Assembly (NCBI GenBank): GCA_015039465.1
Contig: MU130553.1
Coordinates: forward strand, 154,391-209,493
DNA: 55,103 nt
Source: Phlegmacium glaucopus
Lineage: Eukaryota > Basidiomycota > Agaricomycetes > Agaricales > Cortinariaceae
Direction: 5' to 3'
Shown here: piece after piece, positions 10,885 to 22,644 of the stretch
How positions within the stretch are numbered: the first letter of the stretch is position 1
How the letters are laid out: every line of letters starts with the position of its first letter
Made by a program: the position numbers and the translations under genes
The notes under the pieces: model-generated
The model's database searches: none
Told to the model about the DNA's origin: nothing
What the model saw: only the letters and a program-made list of their open reading frames with translations

Positions 10885-11801
10885 CAGATATAGACAACTG
10901 GTAAAAAGTCAGTAAAAGGCAATTCACAGGCCTTGACCGATGAAGCTCCCATGTCTCGATAACACCCCAATCATTTATATGTATTTCAGTAGACCCTGAA
11001 ATAGAATTTTCTTTTGTTGCAGGAATCAAATTACAGTTGGAGAGATTGTCCAACTAAATTACATATTAGTTATGCAGATCCATCACATGCCTTGGAATTG
11101 TGTTAGCACTGGCCGCCACATTGATATTGCGGTTAGTCACATATTTTGGCAGAGAACCCTAGAGAAGCATGTTATTTAAATCCCAGGCACCAAGGAGTGA
11201 CTACTTAGAAGTAAGACAAGAGTTGAGCATTTTTTCAGAGTACAAATAATGTATAAACATCGAGCAAATAAATAAACTTAGAATATGCATGCGCAAGAGC
11301 TTCTCAGGATTGGCCAAACTATGGTCTGTGGCATCCCTTCTGACTTATCCACCTGAGCCTTATGTAGGACACTGGGCTGGGCTGGGCCAAAATGCATCAT
11401 GCTTGTCAGACAGACAATAATTAAAACACTCACACAGTGCTTGCTTTTTACTCAGGCTGAGAGTCACTTTTCGTCAAAATAATCAGAGTATCAAAAGACA
11501 ACAAAAATCTGAAGGAAATGAAAGAATAAGGTAATGATTTCAAAAAGTGGGAGGCAAAAGAGTCTGTAATGCATTCAGTGGGACAAAGCTGGAGGGAAGA
11601 GGGAAGTGGGGTGGGAGGAAGGGTGATAGGGAAGATTGCAGGATCACATAGTTTAGAATTGATGGGGGTGTTCTGGGTGGAAGACATGCCAGACCCTTGG
11701 TTGGGAATACACTGATGAGGGTTTTATTCTAAGCAAATGCAAGGAATGAGCATGAACATAGAATTTGGTCTATGTGGAGATAAGGATTGTGACATCATAC
11801 A
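10885..11801. other. Intergenic, no gene recognised
   Basis: This is sequence that would be upstream of the MFS pseudogene before the element A insertion. Short frames exist on the minus strand (10820-11053, 11448-11687), but I see no family resemblance and no convincing exon structure. Confidence 0.5.
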
Positions 11802-12182
11802 AGGTCTTTGCACTAAGCCACTAATTCCAATCGGATTCCGAGCAGTCCAATTGGACTCAAATTTGGCTGGAGCACCAGCCATTTTCAAGTTTTGAGTCCG
11901 AGCCCAGTCCAAGTTCAGTCCAAGTAAATTTCATTTCTATAGCGAAGCGAGGTATGAGTGAAGAGAATAGAATATGGTCTTTGAGAAGACGGGAAGTGCA
12001 TCACGTGCACATCCCCTCTCTCTTCATCCTCACTGGCGTAGAAACACTCGACAATAATCCCAAGTTGAGCTTCTACTGCATTACTTCCTTTCCTTTTCAA
12101 ATTTTAATAAGATGCTCAATATTTTAATACTTCATATAATCAACATCATTTTAAAAACACTCCTTTTACAATCCCCTTAACA

Positions 12183-13915
12183 ATGCCCCCTGGTCAAAAC
12201 CCAAACCTCGAACAACCACCAAACTTTGAAGGTGTGGCTTACCAACCAATTGTCAACCTGATAGTGCAGGTGCAACAGGTTACTCCGCAACAGGCTATAG
12301 AACAACTCAAAACAGCACACAATGCGGACTGCCAGGCTAGAATACAAGCATGGGACGAGCAGGTTAAACAAGAGCAAGAAGCAGAGGATCAGCTAGCCAC
12401 TTTACAAAGGGAAGAAGAGGAAAGAGTACGAGAAGAAGAACAGAGGGCTGCGGAAACCGAAAGGAAGGAGCTAGAGAAGAAGAGACCAAAGATAAACGAC
12501 TTCGACAAGAATTGAACAGGCGATGAAGTGATTATGCCACGACCCTCGCCTTTCGCTATCAACAAACTCAAGAATTTTGACTATGTAGAACTATCCTACT
12601 TTACTCCAGAAGGTTGCGCAGCAGCCATGGACGAGCGAGACATCAGCAGGACAACCGCCGATGAAGCCTTCGGCATCACGGAAGTCAACGGCGTCATGGC
12701 CTTGAAACCCATCGCTTCCTTCAAAGCGGCCAAGAACATCATCAAGGACAAAGATCTAACTTGGCAGCAAATGACTATGGGTAAAAATTCCACGCTCCAT
12801 TACATGAACAAACTCGGCTGGCCCGAGAAACACATAAATGCCCTGGCACACTTCTATTTCAAGCTCGAAGACCACCTCATGTGGCTCAGGCCCAATGGCA
12901 ACGAAATACTCATCATCTTCCAGGCAACCGTTAGGAGAGAATGGCACAACGCCCTGGAAAGAAGAGAAGGTTTCAATATTGCCAACATCAATGAGACGAC
13001 ACTTTGCACTATTGCGGACGAATACCATCACAAAAAGAGAGCGGAAGGCATGATGGAGGTCAGCCCCTTTTCTTACAGACCCCTTGCCTATACTAATTCC
13101 TATCTCTCATTCACTCCCCCTCCACTCGGCATCTCTCTCATATTGTCAATTGACTCGTGCTACGTGCTACATGCTATATGCCTCTGCTTTAACATCGTGA
13201 TACATGCCTTGTGCCTCTTGTGCCTCATGCCTCATGCCTTGTGCCTCATGCCTCATGCCTCATGCCTCATGCCTCATGCCTCACACCTCATGCCTCACAG
13301 CTCATGCCTCACACCTTATGCCTCATACCTCATGCCTCTTCCCCCGTGTTTCACGACTCCTACCTTCACCTCTAACATCCCACATATTTAACCCAACCCA
13401 AAGCTTCAGAAAGCAATCGCTAACACAACCCCACAACAGGAACACCATGAGAATCCACGCGGTCGTTCCAGAAGATCTGCCAGTCGTTTCCTCCCCAGTG
13501 GTTCTCACTACAGACAATGGTCGCGTTCAGTTTCTCCAACACCTAGAAGGTTGAGATTGCCCACATCAGCATCTAGAAATAAATACCCGTCACCCAGGCA
13601 CGCAGCTTCAAAGCCAAGACAACACGAGTCAGCATCTAACTCGTCTTTTTGAGACAGTGCATCTTCACCTGGCCCAGCAGCCTGCGCCATATGCCTCGGG
13701 CGTCATCTACACAATGTCAGGACGTGCAACAGCGCCAAGACCTTCAATGGAGGAGAAACCAAGGCTCATTGAAGTGAGAACGGTCGGCTCATATGTCTAT
13801 CCACAGGATCATTCTTATGTTCAGATTGGCAACGTCCCATCAGCTGCACAAGCACCGAACATCCCCAGTGTCACATATGCTCCGGTGATGTAACTGCACA
13901 GAGGTTGTTAAGAAA
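12183..13915 (+). pseudogene. Gag-like protein of the DIRS-like element
   Basis: Starts MPPGQNPNLEQPPNFEGVAY, followed by a Glu/Arg/Gln coiled coil (codons about 55-105) and the conserved segment PRPSPFAINKLKNF. It then continues to about 13058, where GAG|GTCAGC is a plausible donor. The following intron would carry the CATGCCT repeat and end at about 13438 (CCACAACAG). Exon 2 is Arg/Ser-rich (SRRSASRF...SRSVSPTPRR) and ends with a cysteine motif CAICLGRHLHNVRTC at about 13683-13727, a zinc-knuckle-like nucleic-acid-binding site. In-frame TGA codons occur at 12513 and at two places in exon 2 (SSF*DS and KAH*SE), each where arginine is expected. The family is common next to DIRS reverse transcriptases in this fungal class. 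Confidence 0.6.
13204..13345 (+). repeat. (CTCATGC)n minisatellite
   Basis: About twenty imperfect copies of the 7-mer CTCATGC, probably inside an intron of the gag-like gene. Confidence 0.9.
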
Positions 13916-15189
13916 AGGTGTATTTTCAAGATTATAAATCTCTACTCAAAACAATCACTCAATCAATACTTTATACAATCTCAATAATGCAAGTTGGGTT
14001 TTCTAGAAAGTATAACCTTTCCAATATTTTGAATTCACTTCAACTAAACACACACAACAACAACAATAATTTGGATCAATTAAAGGATGATCAAACTTGT
14101 AAAGTGGTTTTGCAATTTATGGCTTGCACCAACAATCAGTCAAAGAATTCCTAAGACTTTACTGATTGATTTACAATTTGTGTACACAAAAGTCCAAGAC
14201 TTTGTTACAACTTCAACACAATTGCATACACAAGAAGGCTCAAACTTCTGCTATGACTTTAACACAATTGCATACACAAGAAGCCCTCTTGCTTCTGCTA
14301 TGACTTTAACACAACAACAACTTTTACAACAATTCAACAATTATTGCAACAAGTCAAACAACTCTGAGAAACTGATTTATTTTCAAGTCCACTACTCAAA
14401 GACAAGTGTTCTTGCTCAATGTCTAAGACAGTGAGCTGTACTAGGTTGCAATTGAGGGGGGGGAAAGAAAGAATCCAATTTTCTGACTATTTACAAACCC
14501 TGGGAGGTATTTTATACATTTGAGATACTTAAAAATAGATAATGTCCAAAAATAGATATACTGGTTCCTGGTACCCTTACTTTGGTTCTGGCACCATGTG
14601 CACTCATTGTTCCTGGAGACATAGGGGTTGTTCTATTTTTAGCCCCATGTTCCTAATTTTAGGTAGTTTCCACCCCTCTTGGTGGGAACTATGCCTATTG
14701 TGCCTGGAAACAATCTTTATGATTGTTCAGCACTCCCCCTATCCTTAATCATCATGATTCCCACACAATCACATGGTTCCACTATCTTGGTTATTCTGCT
14801 TCCACTGTTGCTAGGGCACCAACTTCCCCTGAATATTTATTAATAATATTCTGTTGCTCCAAAACCACACCCCATGACATTTGCTAACCCAATATTGTTT
14901 ATTTAACTTTTCCTGTGCCAAGTCTATAAGGATATTCATGGATTTATTGGTTTTAATCCAGACATGCAATTTGTAGTGTAACAAATGATAGTCTATTGAC
15001 CACACTTATTAACTATATGCATTTAAGTCACACAGTAATAGGTCTAATCAGCAGTTGTAGGGTAGACAACTCTGATTCCCTTGTTTATTATCAGTTGTAT
15101 TAACCAGTTATTGGTGCATTAATTAATATTTATGCTGAAATAATAGATAAAAATTGCAAAAACCATGCTTATGCAGATTTAAATCATAT
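13916..15189. other. DIRS-element spacer
   Basis: Sequence between the gag-like and reverse transcriptase genes. It holds short repeats such as ACACAATTGCATACACAAGAAG (two partial copies near 14217 and 14263) and an eight-G run at 14454. No protein is supported. Confidence 0.5.
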
Positions 15190-17203
15190 CACCGGTTGCG
15201 AAAAGCCGGATCATGGAGCTCAAAGCTGCCCTCGAGCGCAGAAAGCCGGATCCGCTCACTCCTTATAAACACAAAGCATGGAATATCCTACTACAATACC
15301 ATAATCTCATTAATTGATACCCTAACCTATGTCATAGCATTCAATGGGGATTCAATGTTGGCATTCGCAAATTACACTACACGCATACACCGCCCAACAG
15401 CCCCTCCCTCGACGACTTCTTGGAAGTCTATCAAGATATTGAAGACGTTGAATTCAAGAAAGGTCGATATATTGGCCCATGCACCCGACAAGAAGTTGAA
15501 CTCCTTATCGGGCCCTTTCAAACTTCGCCAATGTCCATCATACCCAAACCTGGAAAACCAGGAAAATTTCAAGCAATACATAATTTCTCGTTGCCTCATT
15601 ACCCCTCTTTACATATTTTTTCTATTAATTCCTCTATTGACAGTAGTAATTTCCCTTGTACCTGGGGCACTTTCAACACTATTGCACTCCTCATCTCAAA
15701 CTTACCACCAGGCTCTCAAGCCTCAGTCCGTGATGTGGCAGAAGCTTACAGAACAATTCCGGTTGTCTACAGCCAGTGGCCCAGTCTCACCATCCGCTTA
15801 CGTGGAGAAAACAAGTTTGCAATCAACACCAACAACAACTTTGGACTCGGTTCAGCTGGAGGGGTTTATGGAGAGCTGGCAGACGCAGGGACAGACATTT
15901 GTCGAGCAGAAGGTATCGGTCCCCTCTCTAAATGGGTCAACAACCACGTTTTCTTCAGAATCCTTAGAATATATCTTAAACAATACAATCAAATGCAAAA
16001 GGAACAATCACAGCATATTGCTACCAATGGAGGTCAATGACATGATAGTTGTTGAATATGGTATTGTGGAGCCACAATGGAAGATGGTCACCTCAAAGAA
16101 TTTGACGAAGACAACAGCCAACCTCTGCAGGATTTATCAGCTTCATTGTCACCCGATTGCCCTTTCACTTATAGTGATGCAGACATTGATCGCATATCTG
16201 CTCAGCTCAGCATCCCTTGGGAAGCTTCAAAGACAATTCCTTTTACTTTGGTGGTACCATACCTTGGCCTCAATTGGGACCTCAACGCAAAGATCGTCGC
16301 TTCACCAGACACCAAGAAACAAAAATACATTGAATATATCAATGAATGGCAGCAGCGTCGCACACACACACTCCTACAAGTTCAAGGACTCTATGGTAAA
16401 CTTCTACACTCATGTTTGGTCATCACTGAAGGACACGCTTACCTCACCTCTTTGGAGGTCATGCTCAGCGTCTCCGCTGACAGTCCTTTCGTTCCACGCT
16501 CCCCACCTTGCAGCACTGCGCAAGACATTCAATGGTGGCTCAACACCCTCAGAAAGCCGAGACTCTACAGAGACATACCGGGCCCAGTCACAATCGACAA
16601 TTTTCAAGCCTTCTCAGACACCAGCTCTGGCGTCGGCCTTGGTATCACCATTGCAGACAGATGGAGGGCCTGGAGGCTTCTACCGGGATGGAAAGCGCAA
16701 GGCAGAGACATCGGTTGGGCAGAGGCAATCGGCTTTGAGTTCCTCATCCGATCACTTTGCAGCCTTATTTGCGAACCACATAAACTGCACCTCATAAGTG
16801 TTCGGAGACAACAAAGGAGTTGTCAAAGGTTGGTGGAAGGGACGCAGCTGCAACAAACCAACAAATGAAGTTTTTTGAAGAATACACTACTTCACAAAGA
16901 AACACCAAATCACTATCCACTCCCGGTACGTCCCTAGCCAATACAACCCAGCCGATGACCCATCAAGAGGTATATACCCCCCTCTTTCACTCCTCCTCCC
17001 TCCCATTTGCATTCCCGAAGAACTCCAACCCTTTGTCACAGAGTTCAACGTGCAGGCACATCTCTCTGAGCTCCAGGCTAGCAAAAATGGAAGTCTATTC
17101 GGTCCTCTCCCCAAACCTGCGAGAGAACGCTCAACAGCACATACCCAGCCGAATCACTACGGCAAGCATGAAGAGCTCGATTACATTGCCAGATACGGCT
17201 AAG
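15190..17203 (+). pseudogene. DIRS-type reverse transcriptase and RNase H
   Basis: The correct frame is 15420 modulo 3 (LTPYKHKAWNILL onward). Blocks in order: KGRYIGPCTRQEVELLIGPFQTSPMSIIPKPG (15450-15545), RDVAEAYRTIP (about 15730-15765), NNFGLGSAGGVYG (about 15835-15870), WVNNHVFFRIL in place of the usual WVDDHIFFRI (about 15930-15965), VVPYLGLNWDLNAK (about 16250), QGLYGKLLHSCL (about 16380), and the RNase H segment with AFSDTSSGVGLGI and GWAEAIGFEFLIRSL, then VFGDNKGVVKGWWKG and NPADDPSRG. In-frame TGA stops at 15315, 16038, 16053 and about 16870 all replace arginine. One frameshift lies near 16796. The catalytic YVDD-equivalent reads NN instead of DD, so the enzyme would be dead even if read through. 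Confidence 0.8.
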
Positions 17204-17405
17204 CCTAAGAATTGTAAGCCATGCGGCTTGTATTTTTAGTTAAACAAACTCACAGTTTACAGCCCTTTGAACATCAGCTAGACCTGCTCCATATCCAGCT
17301 CACCTAATTCTCCGGCCCATTGATAGTCAACCCCACTGCCTCGCTAGAGACAGATTATACAAATGGAAACTGTTTTGTTCACGTGAAGCTGTTGATGCAG
17401 TAGGC

Positions 17406-18428
17406 ATGCCGGTCAACCTCTCAGACCAGGACTTAGATCGTATACAGGCAGTCCTAGGGTGCGCATGGTCTGAGTCCACTCGCGAAGTCTATGGCTCAGG
17501 CTTGCTTGCCTTTCACGTGTTCTGCAACTCCAAGGACCTACCGGAAGCACAACGTACTCCCACCAGCCCAGTCCTTGTCGCCTCTTTCCTTGCTAGCCTA
17601 GCAGGTGCCTACTCCAACAAAACTCTCCAAAACTACGTCCATGGCATCAGAGCCTGGCATATTCTATATGGTATACCATGGTCCATCAACGAGGACAAAC
17701 TCAGCACGATGCTAAAGGCAGTCGAGAAGCTAGCCCCCCCAGACTCCAAAAGGAAGAAGCGTTGACCATACACTACAGAGTTCATCGCTGCAGTCAAGCA
17801 CAAACTAAACTTAGACACACCACTTGATGCGGCCATCTTTGCATGCCTAACCACATGTTTCTATGCCGCTGCCCGCTTAGGCAAATTCACAGTACGTCGT
17901 CTAGATGCCTTCGACCCAGCAATCCACATCACCCCCTCAAACCTAAGCGACACACCATAGATTGACATGGCAACGCCATCACAGTCCTGCATCTCCCGAA
18001 GACCAAGACAAGCACACAGGGTGAAGACGTATACTGGGCCAGTCAGAATGGCGAGTCGGACCCCGTCGAAGCCCTTAGACACCACAGACTCCTAAATTCA
18101 CCCCCCCTGACTAGTCACCTGTTCGCATACAGGCACAAAAATGGCTATCGCCCTCTCACCAAAACCAAATTCATAGAAAGAGTAGCCGTTGCTGCCAGAG
18201 CCGCCGGGCTTGAGCCTCTACAAGGACACAGAATCCGAATAGGCGCCACCCTCGAATATCTACTGCAAGGAATTCCCTTCGACGTAATGAAAGCCAAAGG
18301 TCGATGGGCCAGCGACGCCTTCCTGCTCTACCTAACCAAGCCATGCACAAGTCCTGGCTCCTTACATGCAAGCCATCCCTCAGGTTCATGAAACCTTCAC
18401 CCGTTACATTGTCCCTCGCGTTCGATAG
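17406..18428 (+). pseudogene. Tyrosine recombinase (DNA breaking-rejoining enzyme)
   Basis: The N-terminal core-binding part starts MPVNLSDQDLDRIQAVLGC (17406-17762). After a TGA at 17763, PYTTEFIAAVKHKL continues in frame through CFYAAARLGKFTVRRLDAF, which carries the first catalytic arginine box. The frame shifts near 17958, then reads DRHGNAITVLHLPKTKT, GHRIRIGATLEYLLQG (the HxxR box at about 18228) and KGRWASDAFLLYL with the nucleophilic tyrosine at about 18330. A second shift near 18340 leads to LAPYMQAIPQVHETFTRYIV and the natural stop at 18426-18428. Length and order fit DIRS recombinases; the gene is inactive because of the stop and two frameshifts. Confidence 0.8.
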
Positions 18429-18802
18429 TGCCCAGCGATGGCCACACAATCGAGCCTCACAGGTAAGCTAACTATTTCACTCCTACAACTAGGGGTATCG
18501 ATACTCACTTGATGCATCATTCACTCCTAACAGATTGGGAAACACGTCTCATATCGAAAACCTTATCTCATTGTTGGATCTTTCTGGGTCTGGAACACAC
18601 TGTGTGTGTTTTCACCCAGTTAGCTTATTTACTAGCCACTCATTACATAGCCACAATCTTGGACTCAACTCAGACGTAGCTCAGACTGAACTCGGACTGA
18701 ACTCGGACTGACTCGGACTGAACTCAGACTTTTAATGTTTTTACTCGGACTACTTGGATTCCGATCGGACTGGTGGGGGAGTGTAAAGTCTTGCATCATA
18801 CA

Positions 18803-19504
18803 TGTGACCAGCTTCTCTGGTTCATGGCCACAACCTTCAACATTGGACCATATTTCCCTGCTTGTCATCTGAGCAGCTCATTCTTTTCACCCACCCTCCA
18901 TCCACTCCCTTTTTTCACAGCAATTTTTCTTCACTACAATAGTTACCTTTCATTTTTCACTTCTTTCCATGACTCGATGCAATCTGTCTTTGATTATGTC
19001 AGCTATCTTAGATTGCTATGCTGCTTGGGCCCTCCCACCCATCACAGCTCATCTTAGATTTGTTTTTCCATAGATCAGGACCCTTGTTTCAGTCAAAAAA
19101 CCCTTCAGGTTTTTGCCCAAACTATGCCCACATTTTCCCTTTCACTCTCACTGATCTCCTGGATCAGTTCTTCCTCCTTCAATAACATACAAACCACTGC
19201 CCACATCTTTCCCTTCACTCTTGCTGATCTCCCAGATCAGTTCTTCCTTTTTTAACATAATGTTTGACTACATAGATGTCAACTAAGCAGAGGGGAGCAG
19301 TTCAGGCCAGAGAGGAATAGGTGTTATATGCAGATTGCGACAAAATGGTATGAGTCAAAGAGGTACTGCACTTTGCAAAGAGAGAGAAACACAACAACAA
19401 CAATGAAGAGAGAATCCACCAAGAGGGAAAAGAGAAAAACAAAGGGGAAAAAAATACATGATGAAGAAAATGGAAACTTTTTTTTCTTTTTTTTTCAGTT
19501 CTTT
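18803..19504. other. Intergenic, with a tandem duplication
   Basis: No gene is supported. A unit of about 70 bp is duplicated in tandem at about 19118-19256 (TGCCCACAT...GATCTCC...GATCAGTTCTTCC). A run of Ts lies at 19478-19497 near the end of the minus-strand gene that follows. Confidence 0.5.
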
Positions 19505-20546
19505 TCAAAACTGCGACTCTACTTTGACTCCTCTCGATGAGCTTACACTCTCTGCACATGAGAGGGGGCCGCCACTGTCGCTGATATTAGATGCGGCGTC
19601 TGTTGTTAGATTTCTTGTGGCAATTGGTGGCAATACTCCTGTTGCTACTGCTGGGATCCTCGTATGGCGTGGGAGTAAGGGGGAACTGGGACTGTCACAT
19701 CTTTGATTCGTCTCTTGAGTCTCTCGACTACCTCGTGCAATCATCGGAGAAGCTGACCCCATTGAATTCCGATTGGAGTCCGTTTCCCTTCTTCTGCGGA
19801 TGCAACGGAGGATGAGGAAAACGAAGATGCACGTGGCTACTATAGCTAAGAAGCCTAAGACGATTGCGGCGATAGCCCAGGGAGGGAAAGGTGGTTGAGG
19901 TGTAGCATGCTGAACATATCCTGTAGGTATGGATGCGGAAGTGATGGAAGTGATGGAAGCTGCAGCAGCACTAGATGATGAGGCAGCAGCTACTGAATCG
20001 AGAACTGTTGTTTGAACAGCTGTGAAGATGGTTTGGGGGACTTGATTGCCGGCGAGAGTTCTATCGCTGCGAATGATAACCCAGTAGTAAGGATAAGAGA
20101 CGTTCGACCCTGACCAATTTAGACCATCTGTACCAAACCAAGAGTCGTTTACTTGAGCACGAATGACGCCTGCTTCGTGTCCTATTGGATTTGATTGGTT
20201 GGGAAGATGAAGAATTTGTTCCTGTGTATCAGCATGAAACAGAAAAATGTCGACTAGGTTGATTTGGGTGATGTCTGGTCTATTAGAGTTCCCTGAAAGG
20301 GAGGAATTTTATTCAAATGTGAAAGGGAGAAGATGAAAGAGATTAAGAGGACATACAAACAAAAGTAGCCCACTCTGCTTGAGGAACGATCGTGTCTGCT
20401 GTTGGAAAGCAGGAGAAGATATTGTTGCCAGAGTTGAATTGGCAGTCTTGCGCTGCTTGACTGACTTGAGGCAGGTCGACGATGATTGGTTGTGAGTCGG
20501 GTACTCTACGATGCCAGATATCCCGCTGGGAGCGAGAAGCGGACAT
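19505..20546 (-). CDS. Secreted single-pass membrane protein, mucin-like
   Basis: Two exons on the minus strand: 20546-20357 and 20292-19505, joined across a 64-nt GT-AG intron. The ectodomain contains DCQFNSGNNIFSCF, WATFVWNSNRPDITQINLVD and NVSYPYYWVIIRSD, with NXS glycosylation sites (NDS, NWS, NVS). A Ser/Ala-rich stalk follows, then PFPPWAIAAIVLGFLAIVATCIFVFLIL as the transmembrane helix and a basic RCIRRRR stop-transfer. The cytoplasmic tail is Ser/Pro-rich with SNRNSMGSASPMIA. I recognise this as a widespread Agaricomycete family of unknown function. The start is uncertain: upstream of the ATG at 20546 the same frame reads GLVVLV, which would complete a signal peptide, but it runs into a TGA with no ATG. 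Confidence 0.75.
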
Positions 20547-20620
20547 GACAAGGACGACGAGCCCTGCACAGAACCTTGCTCAACAAAAAAGCTCTCACGC
20601 TTCAGAGACCCCGGATACTC

Positions 20621-20633
20621 GTTATATATATAT
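20621..20633 (-). promoter_or_regulatory. Possible TATA box
   Basis: TATATATATAAC on the minus strand, about 75-85 nt upstream of the ATG at 20546. Position fits a core promoter of the membrane-protein gene; not tested further. Confidence 0.35.
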
Positions 20634-20639
20634 GCTCAC

Positions 20640-21359
20640 AACAATACTACACCCCATCAGGAAGAGGACCTATGGCGTTCCATAGTTAGGGTTGATTCAG
20701 TACTCACATCAACGCCAAAAAAAAACATACCTCAGCCATAAGATCCGAGTCAGCAATTTGTTGTGCTCCCTGGATCCTTGTCATTATATCCAGCTTGGTC
20801 GAACACGGCTAGGATACGCCTTATGCTGCCTTATGCAACCTAATTGTAGATCATATCGTTTTCTATCTTCATCAGAAAGTGGACTCGGAGATTTGCGAGA
20901 TAAGGTGGGAACTACTTGAAGGTTAGGGAAAATAAATAAATTACGAGTCCTATTTATAGGACTCGTTCTTTTATGGAGCGGTCTAGCGGTCTCCACCAGG
21001 ATTTTGTTGACGCTTAATGCGCCGGCAAACGCCGTGTTCTATTTTAGTAATGCCGCGGTCATAAGCATTTCTTCCCCTTCCTTCCCTCATCTTCCTCGTA
21101 ACTTCAACAACCATTGACGCTACCACCACCGCTGCCTGACCTGGTCAAAAAAGTTACAATTTATCAAGAATATGATAGGAACCCTTAGTGTGGGTCCTCA
21201 TTTTCGTCAAAATGAGCTTATTGTTTACCCTCAGTGCATGCTACCGTTGTTACATTCCGCAATCTCATTGAACCGAGCATGGCGAGGGACTCGTAAATGC
21301 CATGCAACGCAATGGCACTCAGGCTATGTAAATGAAATAAAGGGATGTACGCCTTAGGC
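20640..21359. other. Intergenic, no gene recognised
   Basis: Upstream region of the membrane-protein gene and the 3' flank of the PEX19-like remnant. Short frames only. Confidence 0.5.
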
Positions 21360-22010
21360 AAGCTCCGAGACTCCGAGAGGTGTTCATACAAGATCCAGCC
21401 AATTCCTTGTCATCCCACCTTCACCCAGACTAAAGTCACCTAGAATATTTTCAAGGGATTCAGCATTCGGTGCTGCTGCACCACCAGCATTCGGCGATTT
21501 CCCATTAGCCTATTATTGCAAGTAGTTTTGTTAGTGAGCCTTTTGGAACAAGGATGAAATAATTTGAAGACTAGATTCGCTCTCTTTGAGTTTATTCACC
21601 AACTGTTTGATCTTATCCTGGAACCAGTGCTCGTTTCATTTTCGAAAAATTGACCTGTTCCTGGATTACCATCCATACCCCCAGTTAACATCTGCTCCCT
21701 CACGGTTTTTAGCGCTCGAGCACTCTCTGCTGAAGGGTCTGATGATCCGCTGTCATCTGTGGACGCTGCCCCTGTTGAAGCTTCGGCTTCCGCTGATAGT
21801 TCACGCGCGAGGTTTTCCATCCCCTTTGCCAGCTCTCTAATTCTTCTCCTGTTTCATGTGTAATGTCTGGGTTTGTAGGACCTAGGCTAGATGTGGGTAA
21901 CGCATCTACTCAGGTGTCGTGTCGGGGAGGTCTGAATATAGTTGCGGTACTTGCAGTAGGTTGTTGTGGCCGAGCTGAAAATGGATTCCTAATTATCCCG
22001 AGCTACACTA
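21360..22010 (-). pseudogene. PEX19-like (peroxisomal import chaperone) remnant
   Basis: PEX19 is the cytosolic receptor for peroxisomal membrane proteins. Minus-strand frames read RRRIRELAKGMENLARELSAEAEAS (about 21860-21790) then ALKTVREQMLTGGMDG. After a frameshift near 21640 comes FQDKIKQLVNKLKESESSLQ (about 21635-21575), then after a possible intron SLENILGDFSLGEGG (about 21465-21420) and LYEHLSESRSLPKAY (about 21385-21345). Order and motifs match the PEX19 central and start of C-terminal regions. The farnesylated C-terminal end and a clear N-terminus are absent and the frames are not continuous. An essential gene in this state suggests a second copy or a pseudogene. The family call is moderate, from motif memory. 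Confidence 0.5.
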
Positions 22011-22644
22011 GTAGTACAAAATTTTATGTAAAGAATAAAAATTCTACATTAACGAGATTCGAACATGAGAGATCCAGATAACTATGCATCATGGACACAC
22101 AATGTCTGGAAAATTACAGCGACCCTAGATGCCTGAGGCATTGATGTCCGAAATGGCGGTTCAGCCATTTGGGCCCTTTTTTGTCTGGAAATGAACCGAC
22201 TTTAGGTCAAAAATTTTCAAATTCTGTCTGGAATTTGCAACGGGCTGCATCAGTATTATCCGGGGTCCTCTTGTAACAAGTACCGGTTTCATGAGGGCAG
22301 TGTCAAGTTTTCAGTAATGAATTTATACTGTTGAATCAAGTGACTTTTGAGTGCCACTTATTACACAGATTATCATCTATAACATAATATCCATCCAAAA
22401 GCCAATTTTCTCATTTAGAGAGCTTGCTGGAATGAAAAGAAATGGGATGGTCTCGTTTCGTGCTAATTTTGTAGTCTTTCAAATATTTGATCGCCTGAGT
22501 CACAGGTTGGTCACATCGGTCCGACAAAGCGGCCACCCAGCACTGCACATATCTTCCTTCACATCTCCTATGCCTCCTGGTCAGAAGCCCCGATATGAGA
22601 AGGTTGTTCAAACTATAGGCACTTCTGCGAAGGACGCGATCGTG
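22011..22644. other. Intergenic, no gene recognised
   Basis: Short plus-strand frame at 22570-22686 (MPPGQKPRYEKVVQTIG) with no recognised family. A T-loop-like GTTCGAATC on the minus strand near 22060 does not fold into a tRNA. Confidence 0.4.

Larger units (their letters stand above)
11933..18655 (+). mobile_element. DIRS-like tyrosine-recombinase retrotransposon, decayed
   Basis: Three coding blocks in the usual Agaricomycete order on the plus strand: gag-like (12183-13915), reverse transcriptase plus RNase H (15190-17203) and tyrosine recombinase (17406-18428). There is no DDE integrase and no LTR pair, as expected for DIRS/Ngaro-type elements. The exact ends are inferred only from where homology to the surrounding TIR element stops. 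Multiple stops and frameshifts make it non-functional. Confidence 0.75.
11802..18793. mobile_element. TIR family T element T4, containing a DIRS-like element
   Basis: The left end is AGGTCTTTGCACTAAGCC and the right end ends GGGGGAGTGTAAAGTCTTG. The flanks are a perfect 9-bp duplication CATCATACA (11793-11801, 18794-18802). The outer about 130 bp on each side is nearly identical to T1, including the sentence-like order of GGACTC motifs. A DIRS-like retroelement occupies the interior between about 11933 and 18655, at the position corresponding to the palindromic centre of T1. Confidence 0.8.

Noticed and set aside
12756..13031. Minus-strand 91-codon frame in the DIRS gag region
   Set aside because: Shadow of the gag-like frame, which has recognisable family motifs on the plus strand.
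15154..16797. 547-codon open frame across the DIRS reverse transcriptase region
   Set aside because: It is the wrong frame. The RT/RNase H motifs lie in the frame containing 15420 and 16077; the long frame is a shadow with no recognisable domain.
22040..22085. tRNA suggested by GTTCGAATC
   Set aside because: The T-stem does not pair and no acceptor or anticodon stem can be drawn.
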